Assembly: GCF_026213295.1 (NCBI RefSeq)
Contig: NC_079419.1
Coordinates: 19,109,138-19,173,137, forward strand
DNA length: 64,000 bases
Source: Gadus chalcogrammus
Lineage: Eukaryota; Chordata; Actinopteri; Gadiformes; Gadidae
Reading direction: 5' to 3'
The number at the start of each line of letters is the position of its first letter. Position 1 is the stretch's first letter. Below are positions 12,504-23,800 of the stretch, one piece after another. A program made the position numbers and the translations under genes. The notes under the pieces were generated by a model. It was not told where the DNA came from. It searched no databases and saw nothing but the letters and a program-made list of their open reading frames with translations.

Positions 12504-12960
12504 CCGCCTCCCCGAAGCCATAACGTTGGGGGGGTTTATCACAGGCGTTGTACATTTTGAAACATCACTGTACAATACAAGATGATTGAAACAATGTTAT
12601 GCTTTCAAGCTAAAGTAGCAGGTCATGTTTTGACCCATGCAGCCTGAAGAGAGGCTGAAGAACTGAAGAGAAGGTTTGCACAGATAACTTCACATTGGCA
12701 CAAGTAGAATCAAAATGGTTCAAAAAGGTCTAAGTAAACCTTTTGTCGTTTATGGAACTTTGAATTTAATAACTGTTATTTATTGTAAGTTATATTTAAC
12801 ATTTTTAAGTTATGTCTGTGTTGTTATGTTTTCTTTTTGTATTACAGCTCAAGATCGATGTAATGTTTACACTTTTTCTATGAACTTACTGAGGGCTTAC
12901 TGTTAACAGATTTTGTGAAACATTATTATTTCTGTATTGTTGGTTATAAATTTCAATAAA
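12504..12960 (+). other. gdf15: gdf15-like 3' UTR with poly(A) signal
   Basis: AT-rich sequence after the stop codon contains an ATTTATTG-type segment and ends in AATAAA at 12955-12960. A 63-codon frame at 12715-12906 is AT-rich chance sequence. Confidence 0.6.
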
Positions 12961-13114
12961 AAAAGTTAAAGAAATATCATGTTACTCAATTCTTCATAAC
13001 CTTAAATCTGTTATTATACGTTAATTTACTTCAGAAAATAAATATTTGTCTTTCCTAAATGTAATACATTCAACAGATATACTTGGTATTATTTAAACAA
13101 CTATAACTCTCTAT

Positions 13115-13148
<34 letters not shown>

Positions 13149-13182
13149 TATGAATAAGATATATGTGTACTATAAATAAATC

Positions 13183-13223
<41 letters not shown>

Positions 13224-15440
13224 ATATGTATATACACATAGATTTACTACATATTGTATGTCTTACATACAAAGGTCCTCGTTTGTTCCAGTTTAAGTCT
13301 TTCTAAAGGCCCCTGACCTAGTGATGAACCAATGAACATAACTATTAATTGACAAAGAGAAAGAACCAAGGTCAATTTCCAAAACTTATCGACGACAGCT
13401 GCTGTGTGTAAACTATTTCTCCCACTATTCAGATTTGCATATCTTCAACGATACAGCAAAAGCCACTTTCATTACATATTATCAGAGTCTGTGTTTTTAA
13501 TGATGACTTAAGAATGTTGGATAGATAAGTTATGATATTATGGTATATGATACATAGATAAGTTAAGTTATTATAAATTATGATAATTACTTTAGATGTA
13601 TATACAGTATATGTATATAAATCGACACAGTAAAATCGCTGTATCCACGATCCATCTGTAACAACATGCAAAATAGAATGATATATCTCAGGGCATAAAA
13701 ACTAGAGACCATTCCATAGCTGGCAACCCCTTAGGCCTACCTATAGCCTACATTGGTAGGTGCACAATATATTAGTATTTGATCAATATTAATGATTGAA
13801 CAGGTATGCACACTTTAGTTACATATGTATTTATTATTCTAATTCAATGATTGATTGGGTGGCAGGTCTCTAACAAATTCCAAAATGATGCAACCTATTA
13901 GCCATACCACCCCCTTCCCAAATAAGCATTTCCTTTTTTTTCATTATCAAAGTATGGGCAAAGGTCACCGTCAGGCTTCAGCATGATTGTTGATCCTCCA
14001 TTTATAAAGCGACATATTAAGGGTGTGGGATACCTGAGTGACTGGGAGATTGAAATCAACAGGCCAGCCAATTAAGAGGCCATCACTCTCACGCAGGGGA
14101 CGCTGTTGTTTACTGTAATTCAACTTTTCTTACGGTAAACGATCACCTGTTCCCGGATCGCTGCTTCCTTTGTTTCTGTCCGTCCCGTAACAACCACTTG
14201 TGTGTTTCTTTGTTTCGGGGGATGACATCCCTTCTGGTTAAACAACGCAGGGCCGATGTAAACGTCTTCAATCTTTCACTTTGAAAGCTCCTGAGCTGCA
14301 GTAAGTACCACCCAAGTATACACGTTTAAATAAATTAGGGTTAGGGCTAGATAACAATCCAAGCCTCTCTAGGTCGGCAGGCCGGTACCGGAACCTCTGC
14401 CACTGGGGGGCAGAGATTTGGAAATGAAGCAAAACAAATAAAAATAAGAGTTCTTGTTTTTACTTCGGTAAAATTCATTATTTTGATTATAAATAAAAGT
14501 ACACAAGGTAGCTGGGTTTTATTAACCCAACTATAGTTGCCCATATTAAGTAAATTTGCATTGGGCGGCCTTAGTTTTCCCTAAATTCTGCTTACGGTAT
14601 TTCACAGCCTATCAAATGTCTGTTACTTTGCAGTTTGCACTTTGCAGTTTCTGTTTACTAAACGTGATGCATGTCCCAAAATCAAAATTTGGTCACGACC
14701 TTGTAGTGATCAGAGATCAAGGAATATTATTAGCTGTCTTCGTTGTGGTGGATGGTGGGTGGATGTGTTATGCCAATGTTCATCAGCTATGCTGTAATGC
14801 TTAGACATTACAAACCATTTCTCACCCGCTTTCTCTCTCTCTGTCTCTCTGTCTCTCAATCTCTTTCGCCCTCTCTCCCTTGCTCTATTGTAATGTATTA
14901 GTAGGCCTATTTAATCAATATTAATAATGAACAGGTATGCAAATATATAGTTATTTATTCTGATTAATATATAAGCATATAAAGCAATTTCAGGTTAACT
15001 TCCAACTTTATCTTAACCGGTCAGTTATATGTAATTAAACATGTACATGTAATACATAACTTTATCTCGGCAGGAGTACGGTCCTACTGGACGTCTCTTG
15101 TTGTAAACAGAAACTTGCAATGCAAATGTAAACGCTTAAGAGAATTATTTATATTATATAGATTAAACTAACAAAAGTTAGTGGGATTTACGAAATGGTG
15201 AAAGCCCCCCGTTTCTCCAAAAAGCAGAAGTGGCGAAGTAAAAACCAGCAGCATTTATTCATGGCAGCACTAATGATTAAAAATGATCGTCTAAATATAA
15301 ATACTTGCATGTCGCCAAGAGTGAAGTCCATAGTTTTTTTTTATAACACATAAAGCATTTTGTTCAACGGACCTCTTTAATTGAGTATATTTACATTTTA
15401 CATTTGTGATTTACTTCATTAAACATCAATAACAACAAAT
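12961..15440. other. AT-rich intergenic DNA with (AT)n arrays
   Basis: Pure AT/TA arrays lie at 13118-13147 and 13190-13220, the second followed by an inverted copy of the same tatgtgtatat motif. A TC-rich tract lies near 14828-14885. Frames up to 82 codons (14347-14544 minus, 14556-14804 plus) have no recognisable domain. I see no gene. Confidence 0.4.
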
Positions 15441-15449
15441 ATTTTCTGT

Positions 15450-15505
15450 GTGTGTGTATGTCTGTATTTATTCATGCTTTGTTGTCTATGTCTATACGTA
15501 TGTTG

Positions 15506-15578
<73 letters not shown>

Positions 15579-15835
15579 TGTGTGTGTGTGTGTGTGTGTT
15601 GTGGTGTGTGTGTGTGTGTGCGTGTGTTTGTGTGTGTGTGGGTGTGGGTGTGTGTGTGTGTCTGTGTATGCATACATGCAGTGTATGTGTGCAGTGTATG
15701 TGTATGTGTGCAGTGTATGTGTATGTGTGCAGTGTATGTGTATGTGGGAGTGTCTGTGTATGCTGTGCTAGTGTATGTGTATGTGTGCAGTGTATGTGTA
15801 TGTGTGCAGTGTATGTGTACGCCTGTGTGTGCATG
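15450..15835. repeat. (GT)n microsatellite grading into a 20-bp minisatellite
   Basis: Nearly pure GT repeats at about 15508-15660 are followed at 15675-15815 by copies of an about 20-bp unit, tgtgtgcagtgtatgtgtat. The array abuts the 3' end of the membrane-protein gene on the opposite strand, and that reading frame can run through it as a His/Thr/Tyr-rich tail. Confidence 0.9.
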
Positions 15836-15849
15836 GGATGTGATTTTAA

Positions 15850-17623
15850 GGGGGGTTTGCGTGCGGCTCATAGAGTGTCTCTGTATGATGTAGGGGTCCT
15901 CCCCGTCCTCTGATAGCATGGCCAGGCTGAAGTTTGGGTCGTTGCCGTATATTGCATCATCGGCCGAATCACACTGATAGTATAAGTCTTCCTCGAGTTC
16001 CCTGGGAGACCTGGGAAGACAGAGACACAGAAGACGGGCCTTATTCACCCAGAAGCCATCTTGCGGCCGTCCTAGTTCCATCTTGGTCCTAGCAGGCCGT
16101 TGGAACTGAATGCATCCCCCTGCTAGTTCTAAGAAACCAAGATGGCTTGCCAAGCCAATAAGGCCCATGGGCTGGAGGAAGTTGCACAACCCGAAATTGA
16201 CGTCCCACACATTGCTGCTGTATATCCGAAAACCGGGAGTCAAGAGAAATACTGTCTTGATGGACGATATACTAACCCAATAAATTTGAATAATCAGAAT
16301 TTTTCACAAATGACGATTCACATGCATTGCTTATTTAACTTCACAAAAACTTTGTGAAGTAACTTGTTTGGTCCAGGAGCCCAAGAGGTCCTTCACAGGT
16401 GGGTGGCAGAATTTAAAAAAATAGGAACCTCCGCATTAGTGGTGTCACGCCACAAGACCATTAGTGTGCCAAACAACAAATTGTTTGGGCAATGCCCAAA
16501 AAAAGTCCAGTTCTGAGTCATCACTTGCACTGTTTGATCGATAGATAGAGAGACCGAAAGAGAACAGCTAGAATTTGTTTCGATTTTGTGAAGGAGAAAT
16601 GTATGCTCTGACTGCAATGTTGTGTAAAAAGGAACAACCAACACATAGTCTTTCCTCACCTCTTTCCGGTACGCTCTCTCTTCAAACATTGACCCATTTA
16701 GAAACTTTGAAATTTAGAAATATTAAAATGTCCATCTATGGAATGGACATTATTTGTAATAACTGCTTAGATTTTACGAGAATTTTGTTTCGTCCAACAT
16801 TTGCTTCACTTCACAGAGATGGTCTAGACTCTAAATAGTGCTCCTTACGTGTGTGGCCCCCCCGTGGAGGCTGTGCCCGCGGCGGTTTGGCCGCTGTAGT
16901 TTTCGTAGATGGGGCTTGGCTCTGCCCCGGCTGGCGCCCGGCCCATGGTGCTGTACCGTTGGGCGGCCAGCTGCTGCTCAATCTGCGCGGGGTCCTCCCT
17001 CTTCCCGGGCCTGGCCCGGTCCAGCCGCCACATGTTACTGTGGTAACGTTTCAAGACGTAGAAGACGATGGGTACCATGAGGAGGAGGAGCAGGAAGAAG
17101 ACGCTGAGGCCCACGGCCAAGCCTATCGATCTCTCTGCCGGCTGCGGGGCGCATCCCAGTGAAAGGCTTCCGTTTGGACAGGTGTTGTTGACGGACATGG
17201 TGGTCTGCAAAGTGGATCAGAGTGGAAAATGGGTGAAAGTTAGTTTTTTTGGTTTGGTTTTGGTTACCCCAAAAAATACACACAAAACCTCCAGAAACCC
17301 ATAACAATGTTTGGGCCGACTGCACCTTTACTTTAACTTTGATTAAGACAAAGGAGCTTTGATTAAGAAAAGGGAAAATATTATCAGCGCCGGGAGACAA
17401 GTTAATTTAACAGAAAAGGGAAGATGTTCTACTTACTAATAGAAAGGCAACTACATTTCACAAAGACAACATCCAACAGCCGAACAATTCCACAGAATAC
17501 AGTAAACAGACAAGACAGTTGGTCTACGCCTTATAAGTGTCGATTCCCTTTCTAGTAGGACACAAGATATTGGCGTAAAACACAGAGAGCAGAAATGCGT
17601 CTTACCAGGCGAATATCCCCCAT
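15850..17623 (-). CDS. Small single-pass transmembrane adaptor-like protein, possibly LRRC25-like
   Basis: Three coding exons on the minus strand: 17623-17606 (MGDIRL, donor CTG|GTAAGA), 17204-16849 and 16010 down to about 15850. The junctions are in phase (GGPHT|SPREL). Exon 2 gives a short N-terminus with N-glycosylation sequons (NNT, NGS), a transmembrane helix of about 23 residues (IGLAVGLSVFFLLLLLMVPI and onward), and a basic stop-transfer KRY. The cytoplasmic part has tyrosine motifs SPIYENY, DLYYQC, DAIYGND and EDPYIIQ of the SH2/Grb2-binding type. There is no signal peptide or leucine-rich repeat, so it resembles leukocyte transmembrane adaptors such as GAPT. Position beside gdf15, and a tail similar to what I remember of mammalian LRRC25, suggest a reduced LRRC25 relative. 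The exact stop is unclear: the frame can run on into the microsatellite as far as 15419. Confidence 0.6.
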
Positions 17624-17950
17624 GTTATGCAAGGGGGTTGAAAGTCACTTATCTGCTTTTCATTTTCTGACAAAACACCTCAGCTTCCTCTTTCTATTTC
17701 AAATAGTGGAACTTAAGGTTTCCTGCTAACTTCATCATTAATAGAATCAGCTGCCAAATGGTTGGAGGGGTTATTCATTCTTGGTGCATAATTGTAACAT
17801 GATTAATTTGAAGGCTTCCCATAACATTAATAAATACTGAAGCAATATTATTTATATTTGTCATCACTTTTGAGAGATTTTTATGCATGGATATTCAGGA
17901 AATGAATGACATAATCTTATTTATTTAGCCCATGTTCTGTATTAGCTAAT

Positions 17951-18057
17951 CAGTGGGGGGGGGGGGGGGGGGGTTTAATCCGTCTGTGATTTTGCTCCAC
18001 CCACAAATATGCCGCCCGGGCAGCTGCCAGGTTCGCCCATGCCTAAAACCGCCACTG
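17951..18057. mobile_element. Short hAT-type element, 107 bp
   Basis: It is flanked by a perfect 8-bp direct repeat TAGCTAAT at 17943-17950 and 18058-18065. The right end is the complement of CAGTGGCGGTTTTAGG, and the left end begins CAGTGG and then runs into 19 G. Both the CAGTGG terminus and the 8-bp duplication fit the hAT superfamily. The G run at 17955-17973 seems to have replaced the normal left terminal repeat. Confidence 0.75.
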
Positions 18058-18195
18058 TAGCTAATGATTTGAGTCACACACATCAGAGAAGCGCATGATC
18101 TACGCATCATACGGGGTCTTTTCAGCTGAGATAAGCGCAATAAAAGCTGACACTCATATAATTTCATTTTTATATAAATATATATCAGTCATATT

Positions 18196-18680
<485 letters not shown>

Positions 18681-19201
18681 TTAGTAGATAGTAAAGAATA
18701 ATAATAAATAATATAGTAATAATAATAATAGTTTTGTTTAGCATTTAGTAGGTAGTCAATTTGTTTCTCCATCTAAAAAAGGCCCCTAAAACCATCAAAT
18801 AATATAAGCTTAAATGGTTGAGATGAAAAGTCTGACACATTTTATAATTAACTATTTCCTCAACTATAATAATAGCGCCATCCATTCATTAAACATACTA
18901 TTTTGTGTCAACGTGAGGCCCTACATTCTAATGAATTGGGGGTGCTGTCTCAATGACACAATCAAATTAACATGAATTGAAATATCGATTAATATAACAC
19001 TGTTTTCAATGGAAAAACAACAACAACAACAACAAGGTAAAACGTCTCACTAAACCACACCTTGCTGCCATCTGATCCTAAAGTGTCACACACACACCAA
19101 CGCTGCTGCCCTCCAGATGTGCCGGCGCGCGTCGGGTTCCGCCCCCGTCCAGGAGCGTGAGCGCGCAGAGGCTCGCTGAAAGGAGAGCGGAGCAGCGAAA
19201 C
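18681..19201. other. crtc1: Intergenic sequence and crtc1 promoter region
   Basis: AT-rich sequence passes into a GC-rich, CpG-containing stretch at 19100-19200 (cgcgcgtcgggttccgcccc), immediately before the crtc1 ATG. This suggests a TATA-less CpG promoter and a short 5' UTR, by inference only. Confidence 0.45.
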
Positions 19202-20696
19202 ATGGCGACTACCAACAATCCGCGGAAATTCAGCGAGAAAATCGCTTTGCACAACCAGAAGCAGGCGGAGGAGACGGCTGCGTTCGAAGAAGTGATGAAA
19301 GAATTAAGCATCACTCGAGCAGCCAGGGTAAGACATGAGCTTTTCCCCCTTTCCTGTTCCTGTTTATGCTGTCAGATCTGCAGCGCGTCGCCGCACGCAG
19401 CTTGGTAAACAATAACAAACGACGTTTCGCGGTGGCTATTAGCCCCTTTTCCACGGATGTCATACACGACATAACGCAGATATGTTGATCACGTCCTGTA
19501 AACATCGGTGATAGGGGCTCTGGTTCTAAAAGTTGCACACATTTTGTCCCAGACAAGTGGATAGCAAGGGGCGTGCATGCGAATCAGAGAGCGCACGTCA
19601 AAATGCAGCGATGGTTCCACCCCCAAAGCAATGGAGCGAGTAGGCCAACAGTGAGGGTGTTTAACTGAGGGTAATGTAGTGGTAAAGGTGTCCCGGTCTG
19701 ATGGCCCTGGGTTCGTTCCCCCGATGTCCTTCTTAGCGTTTACCTGATGGCATTTAAGTTGGATGACTAACCCCTCCGTCTCATTCGCCTTGGATCAAAA
19801 TAGTGATTTGTGCCCCATTTTGTATCATTCATCCAATAATAATCATAACTATGTCCACATGCGATTGCAAAGCAGGCAGCTTTTTTGGCATCCTCATCTC
19901 CATTTATTAATATTTTTTCTCAAAGCAGCACACTTTTTGTCTGCCATTTATGGAGGTAGAGATGGATTGCAGTATGGGCTGAAACTCTTGGAGGACCTCC
20001 TCCATCTGTCGATAAACCACAAGTCAAAGATTACTGCTACATACCCACAAAAGTAGAATCATCCCTAAGACGTGTGTGTGTGTGTTTGTGTGTTTGCGTG
20101 TGTGTGTGTTTGTGATTGCAATTTACAATACGAATGTTTGTTATCTACACAGAGACATGGCTATTTGCCAATGCAATTATAACATAACACAATGAAACAG
20201 AAGCAACAATAACTATTTTTTTATATAGGCAGATTTTGAAATACATATTATACATTATACATTTTTTAAAAGTAAGGAGTATATATACAGAAAGTGTGCA
20301 GCAGTAAATGTTGGTACATTTAAAATTCTGTTTAAGCATAACTTTTCCAAACGCTCTCAATCTAGAGTAGTCTCTAAAACCTGTTTCTGTCACTTTTCCT
20401 GGTCGTTTGGTTGTGTTTGCTTTGTATAGGTCTGTTTCCACCCCTCATTGTCTAGGATGGCACCTACAAGGCCTCACATGTTCACACTGTTGTTGTTGTT
20501 GTTCTGTTATGGTTGGGGTACAGCCACAGGGGCAACATTAACTCCATGTGATGGGTTTATTAAGGTGAAAGCTACGTACCCTATCCTTCTAAGTCGAATG
20601 TGTGAATGTCGAGCGTGACTAAGTCAGGTGATGAAAACTGGTGGAAGTGTGTGAAAGGTGTTCAAGTGTGATTCATGCGTGGCGTTTCTGAGCCTC

Positions 20697-20728
<32 letters not shown>

Positions 20729-20828
20729 GCTCTCGCTCTCTCTATATATTTTTCTATCTATCTTCTCTTCATCTCTCTCTCTCTCGCTCTCGCTCTCGTT
20801 CTCGTTCTCGCTATCTATATTTCTATCT

Positions 20829-20873
<45 letters not shown>

Positions 20874-23800
20874 CTCTCTCTACCTCTCTCTACCTCTCGC
20901 TCTACCTCTATACCTTTCGCTCTCTCTCTGCTGGTCCCTAACCTATCCCTCTGTGCTAAAGTATCTAAAGTCATGCAGTTGGTTAGTTGTTTGCCCTGGT
21001 CCTGATCTGTAAATGTCTCCATATTAAATCCTGTGCCAACCACCAAAACAATGAAACCGTCCCCTATTAAAAAGTCTAAAGCGCCCGTCACTGTGGGATT
21101 AGGAGCTTGTCGGAATACACAAGCCATGCCGGTTTACTGCCGTTATTATTCGATTATTTTTTTATGCCAATGCCCAACATTCAATGTGGAGTTCAAATGA
21201 CAAGATTCAATTTCAGCAGCCGTGGCCGTGAGCTCAAGGCATTGGGAAATCAGAGTCTGGGTCGAGGGTCTAATGTGTGAGCCATAACGTTATAGCTGTT
21301 ATCGTTCCTCATGGTCTGGATTGTTCCTCAGTTCTGCCTCATGTCGACCTCTCCCTCCCTACAGCCCTTATGTTTAACACAATAATCAAATCCCTTGCTC
21401 ATCTATCCATATAGGCATCAGCGTGTATATAATATACATATATGGCCCTGTTGGTGGCAGATGCAGCTCTATGGAGAAAACGTGTGTGAGAGCTTCCAGA
21501 TGATTGTTACGTTAAGGTCAACAGACGTCTTCCCTTTCACTGGCTCAACGACAGCTGGTCCCGGCCGGGAGTCGTCCTGAAGGACGGCCTCGGTGGAGGC
21601 CGGTGAGGAGCACTAATGAGGGAGAGGCCGGGGGAAGACAGAGGAGATATGGGCAGAGCGCAGTGCATGGGAATACCTTATCAGCAAGAGCTGCTTGACT
21701 GGGAGATCAAAGCCAGTGTTCTCGGGTTTTGTCTTTTTGGTTTTAATCATTTTAATTGTTTCCTGGGGACTACAGAGGGACGAATACCTTGACGACTTTC
21801 AATGAATAGCGAACGCCTTTGTGTATTCTGTCAACTTTTGGTAGCAATATGACATATTATAGTCGGTTTTGTGTTAATAACTAAAGAAAGGGTTATATTA
21901 AGGGTTATTATTCTAGCCCAATGAAATAACTGAAAGTGATTCTGCCTAAATTGTTGTGAATAAATAAATGTATGTGTGTATGAGATATTTTGGATATTCT
22001 AGTATTGCCATTGTTCAAAAACGGTCCTCGGTATATGAAGTGACCATGCTTCAATTCGTACATTGACCTAATAAATTACATTTTCAGTCAGAGTGCATGT
22101 AATAAGGTGTATTTTGACGTTGTTGTGTTATGATGCGCACGAGAAAGCACAGCTTTAAATATCTGTACTTTCCGCTGACATTCTTTGCATGCAATGCAGA
22201 AACGGCTCACGTTGATGTCTCCCCCCCCCCACTGATCCTGTTCCTGTGTCTCGCACTCCTCTAAGCTGCAGTTGCAGAAGAGCCAGTACTTGCAGTTGGG
22301 CCAGACCGCGGGCAGTACTATGGAGGGTCTTACAAACGTCAACCAGATTGGGAAACAGTGCTGTGGACGTGGGCTTCCAGGTGAGGCACCCTGCATGGTC
22401 TGCTGGCCCTGCCCCCCCCCCCCCCCCAGAGCAAATAAACCCCAGCACAACCACTCCATGAATGTCATCTTTACTATTGATACAAGGTTTATAGTGGCTA
22501 GGGATAAAAGGAGGAGGATGGTGAAAGGTACCGTGTTTGATTCCCAAGGACCGCGGTCTGTCCCGTAGACTTACCCTTAAAGACGCCTGACTGCTCGTAA
22601 CATCTTTCCGAATTCACTGTGAGCAGCTTCAGATAAAAGCGTCTGCTAAATGACTCAAGACTTAAAACATAATGAGTCATAACTGTGTTATTGACTCACC
22701 CCCTCTTCTTTCAGATGCCGTTCCAGAACTCTGATCTAGACACGAGCAGAAGCACGCGACACCACGGCCTGGTGGACCGCGTGTACCGGGACAGGAACCG
22801 CAACGCCCCGCCGCACGGGAAACCCTGGCGCTCGATAAACATGGACGCCAAATATCCTTTAAACACGTGTTGTCATGGATCATGACACGTCAATGCTGGA
22901 GCTAATCAGCTCCTTATCTTACTCTGGATGTTTTTTAATCGTCTTTTAATGGCATTCACAAAGGAACCTCATTGTTGTCTATCTATATACATCCTCAAAG
23001 GGCCCTTAAGTGGTTACTTTACATCTTAACTTATCCTCACACATTTTTCAAGAACTCTATGTGTGCACTCATGAATGCTACAAATTAAACATATTCATGT
23101 TGAATGTCCAGCTGTCTTTCTCTAACTGGCGCGCGCACATCGACAGCTGTCCGTACGGAGCTGTGTATCTTTCCCCTCCACCCGACACCAGCTGGAGAAG
23201 GTAAGACGACCCTTGATATTTACATTTACATTTGTCCTGCATCTATTCTTTCTGCCTGTATATTCTGCTATGACACCCTCATTCCCCATCTGGGATTAAT
23301 AAAGATTTTGTTATTTCAGTTGTAGCCACATGACTGTACTCGACCTGTTTGGTCTTAAATCTGCACAGGGCCTTGTTTAAATAGGCTGGCTCATACAAAC
23401 ACAGCCCATTTGATGTAGTCTGCTTAATGTAAGGAACCCATTAAAGTGCACCATGTTTGCATGCTTGGCGTGCGTCCCTGGTCGCCCATTGACTGCTGCT
23501 GTGTAATCTAGGTAATTTCTCTTTGGGTATTTATTTCATTTGGTTTCATTCCTTGCGTCGCAGGACCAACTCGGACTCGGCGCTGCACCAGAGCACGCTG
23601 GCGCCGGCGGGGCAGCAGGCCGTGTTCGTGGGGCGGTTCCAGGAGCTGCAGCCCAAACGAGGTGCGGTCTTGGGGAGCCTTAAGAGATTGCATTCAAATG
23701 ATCACGCGCGTGACTTGGCCTGCTTTGGGGGGGCCGTCCTCTGATCCACCAGTGTGGACTGCGCCTGCTTGTTATGTGTGTGTTATCCTCCTCCCTCCCG

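Noticed and set aside
13429..13671. 80-codon minus frame in AT-rich DNA
   Set aside because: Composition is that of AT/TA repeat surroundings and codons are Tyr/Ile-rich by chance; no homologue recognised.
15448..15913. Overlapping open frames of 107-153 codons rich in Cys-Val
   Set aside because: They are translations of the (GT)n microsatellite in several frames, with no other sequence support.
22685..22885. 66-codon frame MLLTHPLFF... as a separate small gene
   Set aside because: It is crtc1 exon 3 read with its 5' intron and into the AT-AC intron.
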